Shown here: piece after piece, positions 52,865 through 61,000 of the stretch
Layout: each line of letters starts with the position of its first letter
How positions within the stretch are numbered: position 1 is the stretch's first letter
Source: an uncultured Eubacteriales bacterium
GTDB taxonomy: Bacteria; Bacillota; Clostridia; Oscillospirales; Acutalibacteraceae
Assembly (NCBI GenBank): GCA_934546985.1
Contig: CAKTEE010000005.1
Coordinates: 124,001 to 188,000, forward strand
Reading direction: 5' to 3'
DNA: 64,000 nucleotides
Notes under the pieces: generated by a model
What the model was told of the DNA's origin: nothing
Databases searched by the model: none
Seen by the model: the letters and a program-made list of their open reading frames with translations, nothing else
Made by a program: the position numbers and the translations under genes

Positions 52865-54520
52865 TTATTCCGCTGTTTGCACTGCCTGAGTCTGAGGTTC
52901 GCCCCAAACAAAGACTACCACCTTTGTGCCTTTGGGATATTCTTTTTCTGCCGGCAAATCCGTACCAGCAACATAACCTGCGGAATTATCCCCATTGTTA
53001 TATTTTTCAATAACGTCACAGGAGAAACCCAATTCTTCAAGCTTTTCCACAGCGTCCTGCTTTTTCTCACTGGTAACGGAAGGAAGCATTATCTTCTCAA
53101 TGCCTTTACTGACTTTTATGTAAATTTTGGAACCCGTCTCTACCTGCGTACCCGCAGATGGTTCCTGTTCAAAGATAATGCCTTCCTCCAAGTCATTATA
53201 CTCTTCTGTAGGCACAATAAAAAATTGCCGATTCAACGCTTCGTCATACTGCACGTTAAGATAATCCTGACTAATTAGGTTCGGCACCGCCAGCATCTCT
53301 GCAGCAGTCGTGCCCTGCGTAGTTTCTTCAGGAACCTTTTGGGATGGATTTGTAAAAAGGATAATAAGTATAATCGTACAAATAACGCCAAGCACCGCAA
53401 GGGTAACCCCAAGGGAAATCCACATAGTTTTCAATTTCTTATCAGCCCTTGCCTCACGCACAGGGTTAGGCGGAACAATCCTTTCCCTATCCTCCTGCGG
53501 TTCCGGATAATCCTCAGACCGCAATTCCGGCAATCCCTGCGACATGGTAACCGACGGTGCAGCAGAAATCTCCGCCCGAAACTGTTCCACATTCTGCGTA
53601 CGTTCCGCAGGCAGAATCTGCATGGCGTTTCCCAAGGCATTCAGCACATAAGCAGGCGTTGCCTGTGCAATACGCGCCGGTACAATCAGCCGGTCATTTG
53701 TAACACGGGAACGGGCATCCGGCGGTGTATTTCCTGTCATTGCGCGGTAAAGCACCGCGGCAAAACTGTAAATATCCGTGCAGGGCTCCAGACGGCTGTC
53801 AAAACCATATTGCTCAACCGCCGCATAGCCATGGAATAACTGTGCACTTAAATCCCCGCGCTCCATACGAACATCCGGAATACTGAACCCATAAAGCCGC
53901 ATCCGTTTATCTTCACATAGCACCAAAGTTTCCGGTGATATACCGCCATGAATAACCCCTGCGCCATGCAGGGTATCCAATGTAGAAAGCACCGGCATAA
54001 ACAACCCGCGCAGTTCTTCCCATCGCAGAATCCCACTGGGGCGGTTCAGTAAATACTGATTCAGCGTGATAAAATTGCAATATTCCGAAACAGCATAAAG
54101 CGTCTGATTTTCCTCAAAAATATCATAAACCGGAAGCAAGCAGGAAAGGTGCTTCATCCGAGCCAAGTCACGCCACAAGCGTTTAAAACCGGCAAAAGCG
54201 GCAAGGTACGGCATATCACAGCCTTCCAGAATCTGCACCGCAATGCCGTTACTGCCACGGCAAGCAATATCCCGTGGAAAAAACTCCCTGATGATGACTT
54301 TTTCATTTAAGCCGGTATCAAATCCCAAATAAGAAGCGCCGTCGCCATCCGCATCCAAAAGCCTTCCCGTCATATATCTGCCGGAAAGCATAGTCCCATA
54401 CGGCAGAAAACCTTCTTCCTGCGGGGCTGAAGAATCAAACCCGCAAACAGGGCAAAAACGTTCATTGCTTTCTTCCATACATCCAAAACAACGTCCGCCC
54501 GATATCATCCCATTATCCAC
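52865..54520 (-). CDS. Membrane pseudokinase with N-terminal zinc ribbon and two PASTA domains
   Basis: A 551-residue protein built like a PknB/PrkC sensor but with broken catalytic sites. Order: zinc ribbon (C11, C14, C23, C26), kinase-like domain about 42-320, membrane helix 366-389, two PASTA repeats (about 410-475 and 480-545). The glycine loop reads DADGDGASYLG, the VAIK lysine is Arg (VIIRE), the HRD-x4-N loop is HGGISPETL, and DFG is YGF. So phosphotransfer is unlikely; it may sense muropeptides and scaffold partners. Start: GGAGG eight bases before GTG 54520; an ATG at 54598 lies about 11 bases from the predicted transcription start and has no ribosome-binding site. Confidence 0.87.
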   Translation of the reverse strand: MDNGMISGGRCFGCMEESNERFCPVCGFDSSAPQEEGFLPYGTMLSGRYMTGRLLDADGDGASYLGFDTGLNEKVIIREFFPRDIACRGSNGIAVQILEGCDMPYLAAFAGFKRLWRDLARMKHLSCLLPVYDIFEENQTLYAVSEYCNFITLNQYLLNRPSGILRWEELRGLFMPVLSTLDTLHGAGVIHGGISPETLVLCEDKRMRLYGFSIPDVRMERGDLSAQLFHGYAAVEQYGFDSRLEPCTDIYSFAAVLYRAMTGNTPPDARSRVTNDRLIVPARIAQATPAYVLNALGNAMQILPAERTQNVEQFRAEISAAPSVTMSQGLPELRSEDYPEPQEDRERIVPPNPVREARADKKLKTMWISLGVTLAVLGVICTIILIILFTNPSQKVPEETTQGTTAAEMLAVPNLISQDYLNVQYDEALNRQFFIVPTEEYNDLEEGIIFEQEPSAGTQVETGSKIYIKVSKGIEKIMLPSVTSEKKQDAVEKLEELGFSCDVIEKYNNGDNSAGYVAGTDLPAEKEYPKGTKVVVFVWGEPQTQAVQTAE

Positions 54521-54615
54521 AAGCATACCCTCCAAGCCTGTCATAACCTGATTAAAAACAAAGCCGCCGTTTTTAGTGAAACAGTTGAACCAATCCATTT
54601 CATTATTATAATATC

Positions 54616-54644
54616 ATCTTAACAACCGGCCGAATCTTTGTCAA
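54616..54644 (-). promoter_or_regulatory. Promoter of the pseudokinase gene
   Basis: TTGACA (54639-54644), 17-base spacer, TAAGAT (54616-54621) on the minus strand; predicted start near 54609. Confidence 0.6.
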
Positions 54645-54682
54645 GCAAAACAGTTATATAAAGCGTATGCTCCGCCTGTCTC

Positions 54683-54733
54683 AAAAAAAGAAAAATGCCG
54701 CCCTGTAAACCGGAAATCCGGCACAAGGCGGCA
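54683..54733 (-). terminator. Terminator after the two membrane-protein genes
   Basis: Arms TTGCCGCC and GGGCGGCA enclose a second small stem (CCGGA/TCCGG); TTTTTCTTTTTTT follows on the minus strand. Confidence 0.82.
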
Positions 54734-54742
54734 AGATTTTAA

Positions 54743-55273
54743 TTATAAAAAGAGCAATAACAGAAACGGCAGAATAACTGCGGCAAGAACACCCACCGCC
54801 ATATGCAGCCCCATATATGTCAGCCAACTGCCGCTGAACATAACCGCATTCACCGGTGCAAGAAGAATCTTGGCAATCATCGGCGTTTTTTTGTTTTTAT
54901 AAATACCGGACCACATGGCGCGTGCATCCTGATATTCCGGAAACATATTGCAGATTAAGGAAAAGCCAACCCAAAACAACACTGCATTCAAAAACGTAGC
55001 GTTGCCCAGATGAAACAGCTGCAATGCGGAGGGAAGCAAAATTGCCAACCCTATTATAAAACTGAAAAAGAACGGAAGAAAACACAGCCAAAACCGCTTG
55101 GGAGCGCCGGTTAAATTCTCATGCTCCACCACTGCACAGGGGCGTTCTATTGAAATATATTTCACTTTTTTTACTTTACAGTGAAATATACGGCAGAAAA
55201 GCTGTGTCAGAACCAGACGGAAAATGACGCCCGGATAAGTCAAAATTGATGTAACGGCATGTAATGTACCCAT
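54743..55273 (-). CDS. Polytopic membrane protein, unknown function
   Basis: A 176-residue protein with four or so membrane helices: an N-terminal amphipathic or half-helix (TSILTYPGVIFRLVLTQLFCRIF), then FWLCFLPFFFSFIIGLAILL, AVLFWVGFSLICNMFPE and a C-terminal hydrophobic pair ending at LLLLFL. The arrangement with FPEYQDAR recalls DUF3267-like metalloprotease relatives, but no HExxH is present. It starts two bases after the stop of the zinc-ribbon/TPR gene, so the two are co-expressed. Confidence 0.75.
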   Translation of the reverse strand: MGTLHAVTSILTYPGVIFRLVLTQLFCRIFHCKVKKVKYISIERPCAVVEHENLTGAPKRFWLCFLPFFFSFIIGLAILLPSALQLFHLGNATFLNAVLFWVGFSLICNMFPEYQDARAMWSGIYKNKKTPMIAKILLAPVNAVMFSGSWLTYMGLHMAVGVLAAVILPFLLLLFL

Positions 55274-55275
55274 AA

Positions 55276-56496
55276 TTACTCAGCCTCCTGCAGGAAAATA
55301 TCTTTAATTGTAGTCGTTCCATCTTTTAGCTGATAAATAAAGTAATCCGGCTCCAATCCACTGTTGGTCATTTCTGACAGGAAGCTTTGATACTGTTCTT
55401 CATCATTTTTTGCAATATACGCCGCAAGCAAAACGTTTGCCGCGTCATCGGTTTTTTTCAGCAAATAGGAGCTGGTAGCAAAACCGATTGCCGATTCATA
55501 ATCTTCTTTTAAAAGATAATTAACGGAAAGCTGACGGTATGCCTCCGCATCTTCAGCATTTTCTGCCAATAGGGTCGTTGCAGAATGAATCGAGTCTTCA
55601 TAAAGCTGCATTTGCCGCTCTGCAGAAGCTTTTGGCGAAAGTAAAAGCCATCCGTAATCCGTATAATTCTCGTATGCCTGAGAAATCATGGAATAAATTT
55701 CCGCTTTTTCACGGTCAAACATAACTGCAATTTTATACCGGAAATATTCAATGCAGGGCTGATTTACATTGGTACCCAACGCTTCCAACTGACCGATTGC
55801 ATCGTCATAGGTAGCGTCCGTTCCAAGACCTGTATAGATTCCATTCGCTTTTTCATAAGTGCTGTTATATAAAGCAACCTCACTGCGAATCTTTGATAAA
55901 TTCTCATTGCTTTTCAGCTTCAGGTCGGATTCCGTAAACGTCGTATCTATCACACTGACAATATTCTGCCAGTTGCCGGAACGATAAAGAATATCTACCA
56001 GTCGTTTTGCCACATATTTATTGGATTCATCCTTATCATAAAGAGAAGCATAAGCTGTACCCGCAGTTGCTAATTTATTATCCTTTAAATATGCGTCCGC
56101 AGTATGGATCGCCGCCGCATTTTCAGCCGAGGCAGGCAGCATAAAACCGCCGAAAACCGCGCACAGCAAAATAATCAGTACAGCAAGCAGCGCCCATCCG
56201 CTGAACGGGTAGCGGTATTGCTGTTTTGCGCATTGTTTGCAGTACGGAAAATCTTCCCCGCGGGAAATATCCCTTTCATTTTCGCCGCACTCTTTGCAAA
56301 GCATGTCCTTGTCAATTTTCACCCATACCCAGTCGCCTTCTTCCTTTACAACAGGAGAAGCGTCCGCAGGCTTCTCCGCCTCCGACGCTCTGCTCTGCAA
56401 AGAAAATTCATCTGTATATTGGGAATCCGTCTCCTGCTCCTGCGGCGGGAGTTCCGGCAGAATGCTTTGGTACTCTTTTTTTCTTTTCTTGCTCAC
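55276..56496 (-). CDS. Zinc-ribbon, single-pass membrane protein with TPR-like extracellular region
   Basis: A 406-residue protein of unknown function. Disordered acidic head (about 1-60), a CxxC zinc knuckle pair (CKECGENERD and FPYCKQCAKQ, about 67-91), one membrane helix (GWALLAVLIILLCAVFGGFML, about 98-119), then about 280 helical residues with TPR-like pairs (EAYRQLSVNYLLKEDYESAIGFA). Topology (cytoplasmic zinc ribbon, outside helical repeats) parallels the nearby pseudokinase. The GTG at 56496 follows AGGGGG; the frame is open to 56517. Confidence 0.78.
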   Translation of the reverse strand: MSKKRKKEYQSILPELPPQEQETDSQYTDEFSLQSRASEAEKPADASPVVKEEGDWVWVKIDKDMLCKECGENERDISRGEDFPYCKQCAKQQYRYPFSGWALLAVLIILLCAVFGGFMLPASAENAAAIHTADAYLKDNKLATAGTAYASLYDKDESNKYVAKRLVDILYRSGNWQNIVSVIDTTFTESDLKLKSNENLSKIRSEVALYNSTYEKANGIYTGLGTDATYDDAIGQLEALGTNVNQPCIEYFRYKIAVMFDREKAEIYSMISQAYENYTDYGWLLLSPKASAERQMQLYEDSIHSATTLLAENAEDAEAYRQLSVNYLLKEDYESAIGFATSSYLLKKTDDAANVLLAAYIAKNDEEQYQSFLSEMTNSGLEPDYFIYQLKDGTTTIKDIFLQEAE

Positions 56497-56529
56497 CTTG
56501 CAAATCCCCCTAAACAATGGTATGGAAAT

Positions 56530-56558
56530 ATGATACCATTAAATACGAATATTTTCAA
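56530..56558 (-). promoter_or_regulatory. Promoter of the zinc-ribbon/TPR gene pair
   Basis: TTGAAA (56553-56558), 17-base spacer, TATCAT (56530-56535) on the minus strand. Confidence 0.6.
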
Positions 56559-56711
56559 ATAAATTCTGTAAATGTTAACAAAATCACCAAAATCGTCAAA
56601 ATTGCAGCGGATTTACGCAGAACAATGCAATCAGCGGACTCAATCCGTTTGCTGGAAAAAAATACAGAATTATAGTACAATACCAAACAGAACATAAAGG
56701 AAGGGAATTGC

Positions 56712-57008
56712 ATGAATATTACACCGCAGGAAATTCGTCATTTGGAAGAACTCAGCCGGATTCAAATCGATCCGGCTGAAGAAGCCGTTCTTCTTGGCCA
56801 AATTGAAGAAATCCTCACTTATTTTTCAGATTTGGATGCTTTGAAACTCCCCGCAGAAACAGAAATATTGATACAGGAAAGTTGCAACCATATGCGCAGG
56901 GATATCCCCATCCCTTGTATGGACAGAGAAACACTGCTATATAACGCCCCTAAAAAAGAAAACGGATGCTTTCTTGTCCCCAACATCATGGAACAGGAGG
57001 AATCCTAA
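56712..57008 (+). CDS. gatC: GatC, Asp/Glu-tRNA amidotransferase subunit C
   Basis: A 98-residue GatC that wraps GatA and GatB. Begins MNITPQEIRHLEELSRIQIDP and has the typical helical pair and the MRRDIPIP segment followed by a hydrophobic/aromatic tail. AAGGAAGGG supports the ATG. Its stop overlaps the gatA start (TAATG). Confidence 0.92.
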   Translation: MNITPQEIRHLEELSRIQIDPAEEAVLLGQIEEILTYFSDLDALKLPAETEILIQESCNHMRRDIPIPCMDRETLLYNAPKKENGCFLVPNIMEQEES

Positions 57009-58528
57009 TGAATACTACTGATATGACTGCTTTACAGCTTGCGCAACAAATCCGTACAAAAAAAATCAGCGTTCAAGAAGCCTGTGATATAACGGCAAAA
57101 AATATCCAAAAATACGATAGCTGCCTGAACAGTTATATTACCCAAATATCTTCAGATACTCTGCGCTGTCAAAGCCGGAAAATCCAAGCGGATATCTCTG
57201 CCGGAAAACTGGATGCTTCTCCTCTGGCCGGCGTGCCTATGGGATTGAAAGACAACCTGTGTACTAAGGGAATCCTCACTACCTGCGCTTCCCGTATGCT
57301 GAATAATTTCATTCCGCCTTATACGGCTACTTCTGTACAGCGGCTGACAGATGCCGGAAGCTTGTTAACAGGCAAACTGAATATGGATGAATTTGCCATG
57401 GGAAGCACCACGGAAACCTCTTGCTTCGGACCTGTAAAAAATCCATGGGACCTTCGGCGAACTGCCGGCGGTTCCTCGGGCGGTGCGGCGGCGGCAGTTT
57501 CCGCCGGAGAAGCCTTTTATGCTTTGGGCTCTGATACAGGAGGGTCTATCCGTCAGCCCTGCGCATGGTGCGGGCTCACTGGATTAAAGCCAACCTACGG
57601 TTCAGTTTCCCGTTATGGGTTAATTGCTTATGCTTCTTCTTTTGACCAAATCGGCCCAATTGCCAAAGACGCGTTAGACTGTGCGGCTGTGCTTTCTGTC
57701 ATTGGAGGATTGGACAGCAAAGATTCCACTAGCCTGATTCTCCCGCCGGTTCGTTTGGATTTTGTCAGCACGTTTTCCGTAAAGGGGGTACAAATCGGTA
57801 TTCCACTGAATTTTATGAAAGATGGACTTTCACCGGAAATACAGCAGGTTTGGGAAGAAACCATACGGCAATATGAACATTGCGGTGCACACATAACGCC
57901 GTTTGAACTGCCGGATATCTCTTTTGCTCTGCCCGCTTATTACATTATTGCCTGCGCGCAGGCGGCATCCAATCTCGCGCGTTATGACGGTATCCGGTAC
58001 GGCAAACACTGTGAAAATCCGAACAACCTGCATGAACTTTATCTTCAAACCCGGAGCGAAGGTTTCGGCAGAGAAGTTAAACTGCGTATTCTGCTGGGAA
58101 ATTTTGTCCTCAGCGCCGGTTATTATGATGCATACTATAAAAAAGCTTTGCGTGCCGCTGCATACCTCAGAAAAATCTTTCATCATACCTTTCAGCGTTT
58201 TGATTTTCTTTTATTCCCTGTCACACCGAATATGCCCCCTTTCCTCGGTGAAAATTCAGAGGATTCCCTTGCTATGTATCGTCAGGATTGTTACACAGTT
58301 CCGGCAAATCTTTGCGGGCTTCCTGCCGCTGCTTTCCCCTGCGGTTTTTCTCAAGGTCTGCCCGTTGGAATGCAGTTAATGGGCGCACCGTTATCGGAAG
58401 AACGGCTTCTTGGAGCTATCCACGCATTCCAGCGGGAAACAGACTATCATTTCAAACATCCGCCCCTGCAAAAACTTTCAAGAAGAAAAGCAGAAATGAA
58501 AATTCATGAAACAAATTCGTATTCGTAA
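57008..58528 (+). CDS. gatA: GatA, Asp/Glu-tRNA amidotransferase subunit A (amidase)
   Basis: Amidase-signature glutaminase that feeds ammonia to GatB for Asn-tRNA or Gln-tRNA formation. The 506-residue protein carries the catalytic Lys (GVPMGLKDNLC), the serine-rich signature (TAGGSSGGAAAAVSAGEAFYALGSDTGGSIRQPCAWCG) read here in two parts, positions about 155-198, and GLKPTYGSVSRYGLIAYASSFDQIGP. The GGAGG of gatA lies within the gatC end. No gatB follows: the next gene is on the other strand, so GatB must be coded elsewhere or this is a second, GatB-less set. Confidence 0.92.
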   Translation: MNTTDMTALQLAQQIRTKKISVQEACDITAKNIQKYDSCLNSYITQISSDTLRCQSRKIQADISAGKLDASPLAGVPMGLKDNLCTKGILTTCASRMLNNFIPPYTATSVQRLTDAGSLLTGKLNMDEFAMGSTTETSCFGPVKNPWDLRRTAGGSSGGAAAAVSAGEAFYALGSDTGGSIRQPCAWCGLTGLKPTYGSVSRYGLIAYASSFDQIGPIAKDALDCAAVLSVIGGLDSKDSTSLILPPVRLDFVSTFSVKGVQIGIPLNFMKDGLSPEIQQVWEETIRQYEHCGAHITPFELPDISFALPAYYIIACAQAASNLARYDGIRYGKHCENPNNLHELYLQTRSEGFGREVKLRILLGNFVLSAGYYDAYYKKALRAAAYLRKIFHHTFQRFDFLLFPVTPNMPPFLGENSEDSLAMYRQDCYTVPANLCGLPAAAFPCGFSQGLPVGMQLMGAPLSEERLLGAIHAFQRETDYHFKHPPLQKLSRRKAEMKIHETNSYS

Positions 58529-58749
58529 AATGTATTACAAAACACACCGTACTTACGCACAAAGCTATATTTACATAAAAAATGAACGAACCAATTTTTG
58601 AAAATTCAAAGGAAGCACTTGTAAGCACGTATATCCTTATAATCTATCATATTTCTACACAAATCGGCTTTTCATGCAGGTTCTGCAGTTCTTTATACTC
58701 AGAACAACTGTTTCCTCATTCGCTGCAATTGTTAAAACAGTTTTCATTT

Positions 58750-59544
58750 TCACTCATGACAGCTTCCTTTGTTTCCGCTGCATCCGTGCTTATCTTCACC
58801 GCAGCGATGTTTTTCACCGTGGTATTCATGCCCATGATGATTGCAATGAACATCCGGGTTATATGCAAGGCTTCCGGACAGCAAAGCATTTACCGCATCG
58901 TCCACACTGCCGGACACACCACCATACAGCTTAATTCCCGCTTCCACAAGAGCATTTTGCGCGCCCGCGCCGATTCCGCCGCATATCAAAGTATCGACTC
59001 TTAATTCGGAAAGCATTCCGGCCAAGGCGCCGTGACCGCTCCCATTTGTATTTACTACCTTTGAATCTGTGATTTTGCCTTCGTCAATCTCATAAATTTT
59101 GAATTGTTCCGTATGACCAAAGTGAGGGAATACATTTCCGTTTTCATAAGTTACTGCAATTTTCATAATTTCTATTTCCTTTCTGATATCAGTCTGATTT
59201 TGGACTGAAAAATTAACCCTATTACATCTTTTGCGGCAGTATTTCCGCGCAGAACCATCACATAAAACATAGTTTCCTCCGACAATACGGAGTTCTTTTC
59301 CGTTGATAATACAATCGGAAATTTTTTCACGCGCCCGTTCATAGATTTCTGTGACTGTCGTTCTGGAGATATCCATCTGCATTCCACATTGTTCATGTGT
59401 TTTCTTTTCGTAATCAATAAGTCGAATCGCTTCAAATTCATCAACCGTCAAAACAACCTGCTCTGCATTGTTTATTCCACACGGCACAAAACTGTCATAT
59501 TCCGGTTCAATACAAATTCTGCGGCATCGGCTTGGTCTTGCCAT
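58750..59544 (-). CDS. DUF134 DNA-binding domain fused to NifX/NifB-type iron-molybdenum-cofactor domain
   Basis: A 264-residue two-domain protein. Residues 1-105 are a DUF134 sigma-like helix-turn-helix domain (MARPSRCRRICIEPEYDSFVP, DEFEAIRLIDYEKKTHEQCGMQMDISRTTVTEIY). After a Cys-containing linker (CRKRC) a dinitrogenase iron-molybdenum cofactor domain starts at MKIAVTYENGNVFPHFGH (about 128-225). The last 30 residues are very rich in His and Cys (CNHHGHEYHGEKHRCG), suggesting metal binding. No nif genes are nearby, so a metal or redox-responsive regulator is more likely than nitrogen fixation. GGAGGTG precedes ATG 59544. Confidence 0.88.
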   Translation of the reverse strand: MARPSRCRRICIEPEYDSFVPCGINNAEQVVLTVDEFEAIRLIDYEKKTHEQCGMQMDISRTTVTEIYERAREKISDCIINGKELRIVGGNYVLCDGSARKYCRKRCNRVNFSVQNQTDIRKEIEIMKIAVTYENGNVFPHFGHTEQFKIYEIDEGKITDSKVVNTNGSGHGALAGMLSELRVDTLICGGIGAGAQNALVEAGIKLYGGVSGSVDDAVNALLSGSLAYNPDVHCNHHGHEYHGEKHRCGEDKHGCSGNKGSCHE

Positions 59545-59572
59545 ACACACACCTCCGTTTCCGACATATGAC

Positions 59573-59587
59573 GATTATATTATAATC
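59573..59587 (-). promoter_or_regulatory. Palindrome at the DUF134-NifX promoter
   Basis: Perfect 15-base palindrome GATTATATTATAATC covering the -10 box; a possible autoregulatory operator, although its AT content makes chance possible. Confidence 0.4.
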
Positions 59588-59607
59588 AAAACATTCTCAG
59601 TAATCAA
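59579..59607 (-). promoter_or_regulatory. Promoter of the DUF134-NifX gene
   Basis: TTGATT (59602-59607), 17-base spacer, TATAAT (59579-59584) on the minus strand. Confidence 0.7.
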
Positions 59608-59760
59608 GATCCTATAAATTTTATTAGTGAAAATGTTTTATCATTTTTTGAAATTTCTATTATGCTTTTACATTAAAGGCCAAAACAGTTTATGTCAGCT
59701 GGTCTAACTGCAGTACACAATATTCAACCTATAAAAAACAAAATAATTTTCCTTTACATA

Positions 59761-59789
59761 TTGACAGGGTCAGTGCAATTTGTTATAAT
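59761..59789 (+). promoter_or_regulatory. Promoter of tRNA-Leu
   Basis: Exact consensus TTGACA (59761-59766), 17-base spacer, TATAAT (59784-59789), 15 bases before the tRNA. Confidence 0.9.
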
Positions 59790-59804
59790 AATTGACGTTG
59801 TTAA

Positions 59805-59889
59805 GCGAGAGTGCTGGAATAGGCAGACAGGCACGTTTGAGGGGCGTGTGTCGCAAGGCGTACGGGTTCAAGTCCCGTCTCTCGCACCA
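59805..59889 (+). tRNA. tRNA-Leu (anticodon GAG)
   Basis: An 85-base class II tRNA: acceptor GCGAGAG/CTCTCGC, anticodon loop TTGAGGG with GAG at 34-36, long variable arm (GTCGCAAGGC), T arm ACGGGTTCAAGTCCCGT, discriminator A and encoded CCA. Confidence 0.96.
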
Positions 59890-59925
59890 TATTATGACGT
59901 CACACTGATAACGGTGCGGCGTGAG

Positions 59926-59955
59926 AAAAGCCTCCGATTTCTCGGGGGTTTTTCT
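59926..59955 (+). terminator. Terminator of tRNA-Leu
   Basis: Arms AAGCCTCCGA and TCGGGGGTT around TTTC, followed by TTTTTC. Confidence 0.85.
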
Positions 59956-59962
59956 TTATTTC

Positions 59963-60098
59963 TGCACCAGTTTTTACTTCTTTGATAGGCTCTTTCAACT
60001 TACAGAGCCACTCATTTTTTGTCACGAGTAGGTGGCATTTTGTTTTTGCACCAGTTTTTCAAAATTACAATAACGTGGAGAAATTAAAAATTGGTGCA
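59963..60098. repeat. Three copies of TGCACCAGTTTTT near the element edge
   Basis: Direct copies at 59963-59975 and 60047-60059, and an inverted copy with one mismatch at 60086-60098. They lie between tRNA-Leu and the first gene of the mobile element, so they may be recombinase recognition or end sequences. Confidence 0.5.
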
Positions 60099-60157
60099 AA
60101 TAAGCATAAGTCGCACGACTTCAAAAACACTCTACTATATCAGTTATATGTGTTGTT

Positions 60158-60871
60158 CTAACTGTATGAAATAAAATCGCTCAAAGGTCGGTCCGATGCT
60201 GTTCTCCAATATGTTTTTCCGTTACATGCCCCACCGCGAATAAAGTTCGCGGCTCCGGATGGCGTATTAAATGTAATGTCTCGAATAACGACCATTCCGT
60301 CTTCGCTCAACGAATCAGCGTGCTCTTTTCTTGATTTTCGGATGCTACTTTCGTTTGATGTGATTTTAGGATCTAATATAGACCCCTCAAGAACAATATA
60401 TTCGCATCCATTTTGAACTCTCATTTTGCCCTCCGCGACTCCATTTGATAGATAAAATATCTCATCGGTCTCTACAGTATAATTCCCCAGATGAGTATAG
60501 CTTTTTGAGTGAACAGGATCGCCTTCACTAGAGCTCGGTTCGTCTTCCGGGGCATTAATTTCAGCATTTTCATCCATCTCAGCAATTAGCTTCAGATAAC
60601 GAAAAGCTTCTTCTGGTTTCATATTGAAAAATTCACGATTTTTGCGAATGCGCTTATCTGCTAAATCTGTAAGAATTTTATGGAGGCTAGATTCAATGTA
60701 GGAATACTTGCTGCTCTTTACTGTGGCATAGATCTCAAACGGTAGCGGCACGGCAGTATTATCCAGCTCTTTTGAGCGAACATCTACAGGCCTGGAGCTT
60801 TTCCCGATTTTAACCCAGTCCTCGCGGAAGCTAGGATTCGTTAAAATATATACATATCCCTTTTCTTGCAT
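60158..60871 (-). CDS. GIY-YIG (T5orf172) nuclease-domain protein with C-terminal DUF4357
   Basis: A 237-residue protein. Residues about 5-90 form a T5orf172-type GIY-YIG domain (GYVYILTNPSFREDWVKIGKSSRPVDVRSKEL, read in register around position 5-36, and KNREFFNM). A Ser/Glu-rich linker follows, then a DUF4357 domain near the end (SPSGAANFIRGGACNGKTYWR-like, here NTPSGAANFIRGG). Such proteins occur on mobile elements and next to restriction genes; their substrate is unknown. It follows the recombinase genes after a terminator and lies nearest the presumed element end. Confidence 0.85.
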   Translation of the reverse strand: MQEKGYVYILTNPSFREDWVKIGKSSRPVDVRSKELDNTAVPLPFEIYATVKSSKYSYIESSLHKILTDLADKRIRKNREFFNMKPEEAFRYLKLIAEMDENAEINAPEDEPSSSEGDPVHSKSYTHLGNYTVETDEIFYLSNGVAEGKMRVQNGCEYIVLEGSILDPKITSNESSIRKSRKEHADSLSEDGMVVIRDITFNTPSGAANFIRGGACNGKTYWRTASDRPLSDFISYS

Positions 60872-60943
60872 GTTTTATTTCCCTCTCGTTTTGCGGTAAG
60901 GTATCGAATTGATAGGTTTATTGTATCACGGATAGAATACATG

Positions 60944-60971
60944 AAAAAAGAGCGGTCATTACTGGCCGCTC
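60944..60971 (-). terminator. Terminator of the recombinase pair
   Basis: Arms GAGCGG and CCGCTC around a ten-base loop, followed by TTTTTTC on the minus strand, 30 bases after the recombinase stop. Confidence 0.8.
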
Positions 60972-61000
60972 ATATTTTTGGTATATAGTTTGCCGAGAGA

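Noticed and set aside
58582..59004. A 140-codon plus-strand frame after gatA as a membrane protein or gatB remnant
   Set aside because: It lies mostly antisense to the DUF134-NifX gene and shows no GatB motif.
59805..59889. tRNA-Leu as a tyrosine-integrase attachment site
   Set aside because: The element carries serine recombinases, which rarely use tRNA 3' ends, and no second copy of the tRNA end is visible.
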